DNA from: Spirogloea muscicola
Lineage: Eukaryota; Streptophyta; Zygnematophyceae; Spirogloeales; Spirogloeaceae
Direction of reading: 5' to 3'
NCBI GenBank assembly: GCA_009602725.1
Contig: WELB01000136.1
Coordinates: forward strand, 372,133 to 398,625
Length of the DNA: 26,493 nt
The notes under the pieces are model-generated. The model searched no databases, had not been told where the DNA came from, and was given only the letters and a program-made list of their open reading frames with translations. The translations under genes and the position numbers were made by a program. Below are positions 1-10,524 of this stretch, piece after piece. Every line of letters begins with the position of its first letter. The first letter of the stretch is position 1.

Positions 1-795
<795 letters not shown>

Positions 796-797
796 NC

Positions 798-3700
798 CGC
801 CTTCCGCGGCCATGGCTGGACGCTGCACCCAGAGGCCTCTCGGTGCGCGGCGCGGACCCCGGCACCAGCAACGGGGCAGCCCGGCGCTCCTTCGCGCTGG
901 CCACTGGCGTCCGGAAGGCCGCCGCCGCCAAGCCTCTGGAGCGCCCGCCGGCGCCGCATCCGCCGCCGTCGCCGGCGCCGCAGCCGCAGAAGCAGCAGCA
1001 GCCTCTGTCAAGACAACGGCATGGGACCTCTGCGGACCCATTGCTGGAGGGCGTTGTCCAGAACAACGCCGACGACCCCAATGGCAAAGACCTGCCGAGG
1101 CCGGCGAGCTACCTCATGGCAGGGGCCAGCGGCAGCGGCGGCGGTGGCGGCGGCATTCCCAGAGACGCACTGGCGGTCATACGGCAGCAGCTGGAGACGC
1201 AGGCCGGCGACAGCAAGGGCTACTTTGACAAGCCCCTGGTGGCCGACGAGGCGGCGCGGCTGCGGCAGAAGTTCAGGGAGCGCCGCAACAAGGGCCTCGA
1301 GGTCTCATCATTTTGGGACTCAATGATCTCTTGGGATGCGGAAGTTGGAAAACTGAAGTAGTCGTAAGCTCGTGTAGCTGCAGCTACAGCAGAGCTGGCG
1401 TGAGGTGCATGCATGCCTCCGTGGTGAAGAGCAGTGGAGCGCTGCAGGTTCTGTTTGTCCAGCTTTCTGTGAGCTCATGCACGAGTTGGCCTGACACCTG
1501 CTCATCGCTTGTGATCTCACAGGACCTGCGGGGCCGGCTGAGCAAGCAGCGCGGCGAGGAGATCCGGCCCAGCAGCGAGGGCGGTGGCGAGATCAGCTAC
1601 GCCGTGGACCCTGAGAAGCTCATACCCGGCGAGTTTGTGGTGCACAAGCGCGTTGGCATCGGCAAGTTTGTGTGCGTCAAGTCCGAGGTGCCGGCGGGCA
1701 AGGGCAAGCCCGTGAAGATGCTGTACATCAAGTACGCCGATGGCATGGCCAAGCTGCGCGCCAAGCAGGCCCACCGCCTCCTCTATCGCTTCCGCTCGTG
1801 AGCACCGCTTTGCTCATTCCACGAGGCCGATGAGCTGCCGAAGCTGCCTCTGCACGTGCCACAGCCTGCCATCATTCTCAACAAGTGAAGCACAAGCACA
1901 GTCCATACGTCTTGTGCCGCTGCTTGTGGAGCTCGCTTGACTGAAAAGCGACCGGCCGCTGGCAACATTGAGCTGGCAGGCCCGGGGAGCGGGGCCGTGC
2001 GCCAGCGCTCAGCAAGCTAAGCGATACTTCACAGTGGGAGAAGCGCAAGAACAAGGGCAAGGTGGCCATTCAGCGACTTGTTGTTGACATGATGGAGCTG
2101 TACGTGCACCGCCTGAAGCAGCGGCGGCCCCCATACCAGAAGCATGCCAAGGCCATGGTGACGTTTGCGGCATCCTTCCCGTACAGCCCGACCCCTGATC
2201 AGGCCCAGGTACGGCTAGCCATACTCACTGTCCAATTTACTGGAATTATCTCGATGAGCTTTGTTAGATGCTTTTGTATTGCCAGACGCACTCATGGAAG
2301 GCACCCAAATTACTTGTGAGGCGATTATCATGGCAATATTTGCCTACCTATCTATATTAGCATCATCATCGATGCAATTTACTTTTGTCGGTTTAACAAG
2401 ACTGTCGTATAGTCAAGATTGTCCGGAAGTTGCTGAAGCGGTGCTAAACGGAGAGGGGTTTGCAGAGCTGTGAGCTACTCCATTCGGCTGTGGCAGTGTT
2501 GACAGCGTCCTTTCTTGTGCACAGGCCTTTGTTGACGTGGAGGGCGATATGACTGACCGTGACACGCCCATGGACCGGCTCATCTGTGGGGACGTTGGCT
2601 TTGGCAAGACGGAGGTGGCAATGCGCGCCATCTACCGCGCCATTCTGGACCGGCGGCAGGTCATGGTCCTCGCGCCAACAACGGTGCTGGCAAAGCAGCA
2701 CTTCCACACCATCTCCGAGCGCATGCTGCCCCACGGCGACGTCCAAGTGCGCCTCCTCAGCCGCTTCCAGGTCAGCCGCAATGAGCACCAACTGCTTCTC
2801 ATATGGCAGCGCATCAGCGCAACTTCATCAGGGGGTCAGGAGGTTGTGGCAGCGGGCCAAGTTGCTGGTGCTCCACACCATCCAACGCTTGCACACTTCG
2901 TTCCCTTGCTTGCAAGAGGGGAGCAAGAAGTGCTACCTGCTCACCCTATGCCAGTTGTTCTCGCTTGGCAGAAGGAGAGCGAGAGGAGGGAGGTCATAAA
3001 AGGTATCCAGGACGGGAGCCTGCACGTTGTAGTGGGGACGCATGCTCTGCTGGGCAGTCAGATTCGGTACCACAACCTCGGCCTTCTCGTTGTCGACGAG
3101 GAGCAGGTCTACCAAAACCCCTCACTCTGGGGCTGGCAAGCATAGTCCATGCTTGCAACCTCATGCGCATAACTCTAAGCCTCATGGTTATAGCTTTCAA
3201 GGGTATTGGCGCTCGTTGCTCCTGGAGTTGTGTCTTCAGTGGAGCAGCTATATTTGCTAAATACCTTGAAAGGCTCGAGAATGCTCTTGTCCACATAGGC
3301 ATGGCTGATGTATACTGGTCAAGCATGATGCAGAGATTTGGGGTGCGACAGAAGGAGAAGATCACCTCCCTCAAGACGACTGTGGACGTGCTCACACTAT
3401 CAGCGACCCCCATCCCTCGCACCCTCCACATGGCACTGAATGGCTTCCGTGATGCAAGGTCTGCAAGTCGTCTCAGCCTCACAAGTCGTTCTCAGAAATA
3501 TGGGTCTTGCTCGTTTGGCGTGAATGGCATGGCACATTACATCCTTTGGTGGAAATTTCCTTCATTGCTTAATGCAAATGCTCGCAACCTTTGTTGCCAG
3601 CCTGATAACAACGCCGCCGCCAGAGAGACGGCCAATCAGGACGCACCTGCACGAGTTCAGCTGGGACAAGGTCAAGGAGGCCATTGAAGCGGAGCTGGAT

Positions 3701-6473
3701 CGCAAGGGCCAGGTCTTCTATGTCGTGCCTCGCATCAAGGGTATAGCAACCCCTTCATCTCCTTGTCATTGCAGAGTTATCATCAATAGTGATTGAGCAA
3801 GCTTTGATGTCCTGACTGTGTAAGTATCAGCTAGTAAACCTTTCTATGGAATACAGAGTGAAAGAGAAAGATAGTTCTTCCTCTTGCCAGGCATTGAAGA
3901 GACACGAGCCAGACTTGAGGCACAGTTTGAGAATGTCAGCATCGCTGTGGCACATGGTCAGGTACTGCAAGCTGCCCTGCTGTACCTGCTGTTGCTACCA
4001 GCTGATTGCAGTCTTGTGCCTGACGATGGGATTGTGACCTGAAATTTCCATGTGAAGCAGCTTGCATCCAAGTCTGCATCTTGCTGGCCCCTACCCAGCC
4101 ATATTCCTGAAAGCTGAACTTGCCTCTGTTATACAGCAAAGTGCAGAGGAGCTGGAGGAGGCGATGGAGGAGTTTTCTGAGGGTAAGACGGACATGCTCC
4201 TCTGTACGAGTATCATCGAGAGTGGGCTGGACATCTCCACAGTCAACACAATCGTCATTGAGGACATTCACCTCTTTGGGCTTGCCCAGCTGTACCAGGT
4301 GCGCATACCACCACACTCTCAGAAGGTGCTGGTGCTCATCATTCAGCAGGATGCAGACCAGTTGCCTTGGGCTGCTAGGCACTAAACATCTATTCATAGA
4401 CTCAGCACGCCAGGATCCTATCAGCTTGTAGGTGCATCATGTTAGTCCTTGCCCTACTACAATATTGCACACATAGTTTCTGGTCAACCCTGCAGATATA
4501 ATACTACAGCATCACCTATCCTTTGACCTCAAGCCTATCCTCACAGATAAAAGTCAGCGAGTAGGTACATGCAGACTCTTCATTACATCTGGCAACATTG
4601 TGCAGCTGCGAGGACGGGTTGGCCGAGCTGATCAGGAGGCGCACGCATACATGTTTCACCCTCCTAAGGACCTCCTCACAGATGAAGCAATGGTACTGCT
4701 GTACAAATTTGCTGGGAACGATGGCAACTTTACCTTGGTGTCATCTTCAGAATCTCACAATTCCTTTCAAAATCCTGAATAGCTTAGTAAGTGAGCAACC
4801 TACATTCTGGTGTCTGAATATTGTCTGGGAGGTATGCAAGGATTTGAGGGTCCTGCTGGCTTGCTGTTGCGCAGGAGAGGCTGGTTGCTCTGGAGGAGTG
4901 CTGCGGCCTGGGCCAGGGTTTCCAGCTTGCGGAGAGGGACATGGCCATCCGTGGCATTGGTAACGTGTTTGGCGAGAAACAGAGCGGCGACATGGCCAAG
5001 ATTGGCGTGGATTTGTACCTTGAGATGCTGTATGAGGGCCTCTCCAAGGTGCGAAGGCCTGGAAAATGGCCTGACTGCGCATGGCTACTTGGAGCCATCC
5101 TCTGCCATGCAAGCTTTCTTTGTCCGGGGAGCTTGATTCGTGTACAAGAGTATCTGTATGAGCACTGCTACTCCTGCAGCACGAGCTGCTGACTGTGCTT
5201 GTTTCCTCTGCTGCAGGTGGAGCAGCAAAATCTTCCGCGGCTCAACTTCGAGGATGTGAAGGTATACTTGCGGTTAATAGTGAACCTTTGAAGCCGGACT
5301 GTTGGCTGCGCAGCAGGGCCCTACATGCGGACACCTTCGTCTTGCCAGAAAGAATAGTGACTTGAGTAGATTGTCTCAGTAGCAGCTAGTGAAAGTACGT
5401 CATTATTCATGACTTGGTCCGTGACGCATTCATGTGCAACAACTGTCAGAAAGTAGCGTCATGATATCCTGACTGCGACATTTTCTATCACGTGCAGCTG
5501 GACATTGAGGTGGATTCGCACATCCCCAGTGAATACATCCCGGACTTGGCAATGAGGGAGAAGGTTGTAGAGGATGCGGAGAAGGCCGCTGGTGAGGGCA
5601 TGCGAGCCCTCATGCTCTTCACCGACCGCCTGCGGGATAACTTCGGCAGGGAGCCCCTCTCCGTCGAGGTGACTCGTCTCCCCTAAACACGACATTGCAA
5701 ACGCCTGCTTGCCGTAGTGCACACCTGCACTGACACAGATGTCGTTGGAGAATGCCAACTTTCACTTTGACGTCTAAGCTCAAGGCCTCAGGCCTTCAGC
5801 GGCCTTTGCTCATACTGCTCACTACAAGATGATGTTGTGACTTGTCTTTTCGCGAGCCGGGTGCAAGAAAGGTCTCTGGCGTCCCTCTGATGCACAGGGT
5901 TCGTATCGTTGCACTTGTCAGATGCTGCTCAAGACGCTGTACGTGCGACGGATCGCAGCTGACCTGGGCATCGGTCACATCTCGGTCAAGGGCAAGACCA
6001 TCATCATGGGGACAGAGATGGAGGATGAGGCCTTTGAGATGCTGAGCAATGCAATGGAGAGCGACTCCCTGCGCGGCTTCCTGTCCTACCAAGACGGGCG
6101 GATAGAGGTTCGAGCAGCAGACTTTTTCCAGGCCCCATGACCACAAACCTAGTCCCAAATTCTTAGTCCTGTCAGCCCAGTACGCGGTCGAGATGCTTTG
6201 TTCTGGCGCAGCAAGGCCACACATTCCATAATCTTAGCTGTTTCTCTTCTTTTTTATCCGAAAGCTGCGGCGGCACGCTTTGCAGCACCTAAGAACCTGC
6301 CAATGATTTTTGGGTCCTGAGGCTGAGTTCCCTCGCCTTCTGCGTTCTGCGTGTGTTTGCTTTTGCAGCTGCAGGGCCTCATCGGCCTCCCGCCCGACCG
6401 CCAGCTCGAGCGCGTGTTCAGCTGCCTCGCCGACATGCGCAACGGCCTCCCCTCCTTCGTCAGATACATTTGA
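798..6473 (+). CDS. Plant-type transcription-repair coupling factor (Mfd/TRCF-like DEAD/DEAH helicase), 5' incomplete, 15 exons
   Basis: Exons: 798-1301, 1523-1797, 1980-2208, 2525-2770, 2972-3106, 3334-3458, 3601-3740, 3891-3961, 4137-4298, 4606-4692, 4875-5048, 5217-5261, 5498-5668, 5922-6107, 6369-6473. All introns are GT-AG and phases agree, giving 884 visible residues. TRCF is a translocase that displaces stalled RNA polymerase and supports transcription-coupled repair; the plant-lineage protein is expected in an organelle. The low-complexity Ala/Pro/Gln-rich first exon would suit a transit peptide (inference). Domains: CarD-like RNA-polymerase-interacting domain ([17 protein letters not shown], about residues 210-260); helicase with Walker A GDVGFGKT (about 358-365), motif Ia [14 protein letters not shown] box followed by RFG across an intron, motif [12 protein letters not shown], motif [11 protein letters not shown]; then the [19 protein letters not shown] region and a C-terminal TRCF domain. 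The UvrB-like N-terminal third of bacterial Mfd is absent, as in plant homologues. The start codon is lost in the poly(A)/N defect: the frame is open from 798, while ATG 812 is in another frame. Confidence 0.93.
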
Positions 6474-6863
6474 AGGGCGCTTGGGCCTCGCTGGTGGCTG
6501 GAGGACTGAGCTCGCCGCCGCCTTGCTGGCAACTAGCAGCAGCAGAGATGCTCCCCTTCCGCCGGCGGCCACTGTGCAATGCAGCACAATTAGCAACGCA
6601 AAGCAACTAGTACACAGCCTCCCGCTGTCTTGCTCTCGCTTGCATGGCGGTTACAAGAGCTGGTGCTGGTACTCGTAGAGGTGTTCCCTCCGAAAGTCAT
6701 AAGCATACGGTTGCTACCGTCTCGCTCTGCCGTCTCAGCGTGTGTCCCCCAGACGGCGCGCTCAGAGCCGGAGGAGGGGGTGCAGGGGGCCAGGGCCAGG
6801 GTTAGCTGCATTAGGGTTAGGGCCCAGGAAAGCCCGTCCCTCCCGCCGCCCCTGAGCTCGGGC

Positions 6864-6903
<40 letters not shown>

Positions 6904-6920
6904 CNCCTGCGTCGCCGCAG
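6474..6920. other. Intergenic / lost 5' region of the MPC gene
   Basis: The stretch between the TRCF stop and the first readable MPC exon shows no ORF with recognisable similarity. It should hold the TRCF 3' UTR, a promoter and the first MPC exon, but no sequence coding for the expected N-terminal part of the carrier is visible on the + strand. No TGTAA signal is seen for TRCF. It ends in the GCG repeat and the N at 6905. Confidence 0.6.
6862..6905. repeat. GCG trinucleotide run ending in an ambiguous base
   Basis: About 13 GCG/GGC units run from 6862 to 6902, followed by the second N of the window at 6905. Both Ns in the window sit at the edge of a simple-sequence tract, as expected if assembly or polishing failed there. 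The run lies directly before the first readable exon of the pyruvate-carrier gene, whose N-terminal exon is missing. Confidence 0.85.
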
Positions 6921-7612
6921 TCCACTTCTGGGCGCCGACGTTCAAGTGGGGCATCTCGTTCGCCAACATCGCCGACTTTGCCAAGCCGCCGGAGAAGATC
7001 TCGCTCCCCCAGCAGTGCGGTGGGACGCCCGCGTCCCCTCCCGGCGTCCCGCTGAGAGCGCCGCAAGCCAGGCTTAATCCCCGCGAGCTCAGACCTCGCC
7101 AACTTGGGCTGCGTCTCCCCGCCATGGCCGGCTGCTGCCGCTCGCCAAGCCCAGCCTGCCGTCGCGGGCTTCCCTGCCAGCGCCTGAGTGTTGCATTCAT
7201 GGGCGCTTGAGTGACTGAGCATGCGCTTGCTGGGTTCCTCCTCCTGAGATTTTGTGTCGGCATTGTCCGCCTTGCTTCCAGCCGTGACGGCGACCGGCGT
7301 CATCTGGTCGCGGTACAGCATGGTCATCATCCCGGTCTGTTGCACGGCTCTCTCAACCACCGGACTGAATTATGCAGTTGGATGCCGTGCGGCACGCTCG
7401 CTTGCTGCCCGTGCAGCTGGGTGCTTGCGCTCTCTTGTGTGCCTTGCGTCTATGCAGAGTAGCACTGTCTCATCAACCATAGCCAGCGTTGCCTGGCCTT
7501 AATTAATATTTTGCTGCCGACTTCTGGTCAACAGAAGAACTGGAATCTCCTCTCAGTGAACATCTTCATGGCCGGTACAGGCCTGTACCAGCTTCAACGC
7601 AAGCTGATGTGA
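6921..7612 (+). CDS. Mitochondrial pyruvate carrier subunit, MPC2-like, 5' incomplete (three exons seen)
   Basis: Exons 6921-7019, 7282-7334 and 7535-7612 join in phase (1, then 0) and end at TGA 7610-7612, giving about 76 residues. MPC proteins form heterodimers in the mitochondrial inner membrane that import pyruvate into the matrix. Visible family signatures are HFWAPTFKWGISFANIADFA, KPPEKISLPQQ, VTATGVIWSRYSMVIIP and KNWNLLSVNIFMAGTGLYQL, very close to plant MPC2-type proteins. The family is about 105-130 residues, so roughly 30 N-terminal residues, including the NHPAGPKT-type segment, are missing. The first acceptor (CGCAG before 6921) requires an upstream exon ending in phase 1, probably lost at the GCG/N defect at 6862-6905. 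The gene is in the same direction as TRCF with its first readable exon only about 450 bp downstream; no functional link is implied. Confidence 0.9.
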
Positions 7613-7984
7613 GCACACGCGACCTTGGCTGAGGCTGTGTATTGGTGACTCATTGCACGTCTAGGAGCTTTGACCTTCATGATAAGCAATTGACGGCCTC
7701 ATCTGCCTACATGGTCGTCGAAGCTGCAATTGTCAATGGCAGCTGCCATTATCGTGAGTCTTCAGAAGCATCACTTGATCAGCTGCATGTCCTCCATCCT
7801 GAAGCAAATTGGTATCCATGTTCCAGGTATGAGTATGGTGGTGGAAAAGACGCGACTCCAGCCACTCAATTGAATGTTTGACATCTCCCTTGCACAAGGG
7901 ATGATGTTGCTGAGTTGCAACATGACACGACACTTTCAATGTGTCTCTGGGCCATTAAGCTGCTGTGAAGCTGCTACTAGCCCT

Positions 7985-7989
7985 TGTAA
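7985..7989 (+). terminator. TGTAA polyadenylation signal for the MPC gene
   Basis: TGTAA is the canonical green-algal near-upstream polyadenylation element. This copy lies 373 bp after the MPC stop on the same strand, so it is a plausible but unproven 3' end signal. Confidence 0.45.
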
Positions 7990-8047
7990 TACATCTTAAG
8001 ATATGAGTAAGTCTTTGACCACCATTTATCAGGTCTACGCGGTCATG

Positions 8048-8109
8048 GTGACAAGCGAGTCCTATTGGGTCCTGCGACTCTGCTATTTGCAGGACCTAAT
8101 GCTTGTCAC
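8048..8109. repeat. 62-nt imperfect inverted repeat (hairpin)
   Basis: The left arm is 8048-8056 plus 8064-8075 and the right arm is 8089-8109. All 21 positions pair (one as G-U in RNA), interrupted only by a 7-nt bulge at 8057-8063, with a 13-nt loop at 8076-8088. It lies just past the TGTAA signal of the MPC gene, between two convergent genes. It could be a transcript-end structure, a small-RNA precursor or a MITE remnant; the sequence alone does not decide. Confidence 0.75.
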
Positions 8110-8655
8110 AGCAACAACTTTGAAGTGATGTGATTTGATTTGCTACTTGGAGGGGAGTGTCTTTTGACGAGCACTGCTTAAGTTGTGGATTTAGAGTAAA
8201 TATATCATCATGTGCTATGACAGCTTCAAGAACTTAGAATACAAGGAATCGAACCGATACATGCAGTTGCTGTTTGCCAGCTGCTATCCTCAGGCAAAAA
8301 TCTAACTCAGAGATACATCGCCAGTAAGGCAAGAGGTATGTTATTGCATGATATGAAGTCAAGAAGGGAGGACCTTTGTACCTCCATCTGACTTGACAAG
8401 CCAGAAGTACGTCTTATATATAATGCCAACATCGTCACGACTGAGATGGGAGCAAAGGGAAAGCTAACTCTTGCCTGGGCTAAGCGTTGGTTGCCACTAC
8501 TTGTCAAGCACATCGGCTTCATAAGGGCAAGTGAGCCGACCGCAAGACTGTCACTCTTGTACGTTCTGTAAAAGTGCCTGACTAGTGCATAAGCTTCACT
8601 AGGCTAACTGACTGTCCGTTACCAGGATTATATGGCGGGTTGGAAAGGACCGGTT

Positions 8656-8690
8656 GGGGGGGGGGGGCTAAGGGGGAAAAGGAGGGAGGT
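8656..8690 (+). repeat. G-run and G-rich tract, possible G-quadruplex
   Basis: Twelve consecutive G (8656-8667) are followed by GGGGG and GGG blocks separated by short A-rich spacers. This is compatible with a quadruplex on the + strand, lying about 270 bp downstream of the stop codon of the minus-strand transcription factor. It may simply be a simple-sequence tract. Confidence 0.5.
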
Positions 8691-8958
8691 GCTGCTAGAG
8701 CCAGGAGGGGTTTGTGGGAAAGACTGATGAAGTGGTCGATGGAAAGCCAACAAAGTTTGGGAATCTCTTTTCCAACAGATTTCTGTCAACTTGACGATGT
8801 GCAGGGCTGACCATGCAAGCTGCGGCTCAAAACTTGCATCCAGGAAAAGACGTTCTTGGTGCAGACCCATGTCTGATGGCCAGATAGGCAAGAAGCTCGA
8901 AACTTGCGATGCCCTGGCTCTCATCTCCAGAAGCTTGAGCCGGACGGCCATTTCAGGA

Positions 8959-9626
8959 TTAGCGTCGTATGTACATCTTGCGCACAGAGCTGAGGAAGAA
9001 CTCCCAAGACTCGTCTCCCAAGAGAATCATGTCCCCGTCCTTGTCCTGCAGTCACGCATGAGAAATCAGACAGTTTGCTTTCAGACATGCTTCTACATCC
9101 AGAATTGACTCAATCATCCCCCAGCATTGGGTGCTATATGCAGACAATAAAACGGAAACAAAGCTTTATATTGTACCTAACTGCTGCAAGGTACATATGA
9201 TAGCCCACATGCTAAGGACAGCTGCATATCTTCTTGGTCTCTCCAGCTGTGCAAGTACCTGGTACACCACGGACGTGCCTTCGGTGACAGAGAGGAGTGC
9301 TTCACGGAGCTCGTTGGTGGAGTGAAAGCGTGAGAGATGCACAGACACACCAAAGGGGGACCCCTCCACGAAGCACTTAACCCTGTGGCCCTGCTGGGTC
9401 CCGTCGCCACCATCTGACCGAGGTCCCTCGTCGCTGGTATGCGACTGGCTGCCGCCGCCGCCGCCTGGCGGGGCAGCCAGACTGGCGAGCCCAGCAGGGG
9501 GGCCTCCTTGCTGGGCAAACATGCCGCCTGACGCTGCATCAACGTCAGCAACACCTTGTGCCTGCTGCTGCGGCTGCTGCAGATGGGCAGGCTGCGGCGG
9601 CTGCGACTGCTGCTGCAAGGAGTGCA

Positions 9627-9657
<31 letters not shown>

Positions 9658-10489
9658 CTGCTGCTGCTGCTGCGTCGTGGACAGCAGGGGAGGCTGCGAC
9701 TGCTGCTGCTGCTGCTGCTGCTGCTGCTTGTCCACCTGCGGGAGCAAGAAGGCGCCTGTGTCCGACGCTGGGCCTGGGAGGCCAAACTTCTTGCCGGGCG
9801 ATGGCAGTCCCAGGAGTGTGTCCTCCGGAAGACCGAGCTGCTGGGCTGCCCGTCTGCATGGACCAAGTGCACAGCAGAGTCCATGACCAGCCGCCGATCA
9901 GTCGCTTGCCAAGAATCACATGGGGAGTCTGTAGCAACAGACCCACGTACTTCCATGCTGAGTTGGGCTATCCAAGCTGATGTAATGGCAGCAGGCAAAG
10001 CACCACTGTGCAGGCATCTGTGGTGGCATGCTGCCTCACTCATCCCTTTGCTACTCAGATGGGAAATCTGGCAGCGACAGGCAGTGCAGAAAGGCAGAAG
10101 AGGTGACTAGATGTCCATGTCACACAGGCAGCGTGCCTTGGCGACTCTTCACCTGTAGCTCTCGTTGTCGAAGGCCACGGCGGCTTGCCGCTTGCGGCTG
10201 GGATCTACTGATACAGGGCCTCTGAGAGGGACCTGCATGCCTTGCTGACCCTGCGCAGGGGCACGGAGAAGGTCATCAGCTTGTGGTTGCAAATAGGGTG
10301 CACCACAAAGCCGGCCGAAGCATATGTACATCACAGGCTACTGGAGAGCAAGTATCATGTATCCAGCAGCAGATGGACATCAGACAGAAGGCCACACCGG
10401 CATCGAGTCCAGGATGGACCAATTGAGAGCTGCTTGCACTCCGCTCCCGCCAACGGCGGCTCCGAGGGATGACTGCTGCTGGAGTAGCA

Positions 10490-10524
<35 letters not shown>

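Larger units (their letters stand above)
7613..8958. other. Intergenic region between convergent MPC and AP2-B3-PB1 genes
   Basis: No coding region is recognised. The stretch contains the 3' UTR of the MPC gene (TGTAA at 7985), a strong inverted repeat (8048-8109), a G-run (8656-8667) and presumably the 3' UTR of the minus-strand AP2-B3-PB1 gene, whose stop lies at 8959-8961. No TGTAA on the minus strand was found for that gene here. Short ORFs on both strands have no recognisable content. Confidence 0.6.

Noticed and set aside
6811-6822. TTAGGGTTAGGG, possible interstitial telomere
   Set aside because: Only two units, in a G-rich context next to an assembly defect; expected by chance in such sequence.
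8235-8275. Minus-strand B-box-like GGTTCGATTCC
   Set aside because: Flanking bases do not form a T-stem and no cloverleaf can be drawn.
9556-10110. Long + strand ORF with poly-Leu and similar poly-Cys and poly-Ala frames
   Set aside because: They are shadows of the minus-strand CAG repeats; the minus strand carries recognisable AP2, B3 and PB1 domains in a consistent exon chain.
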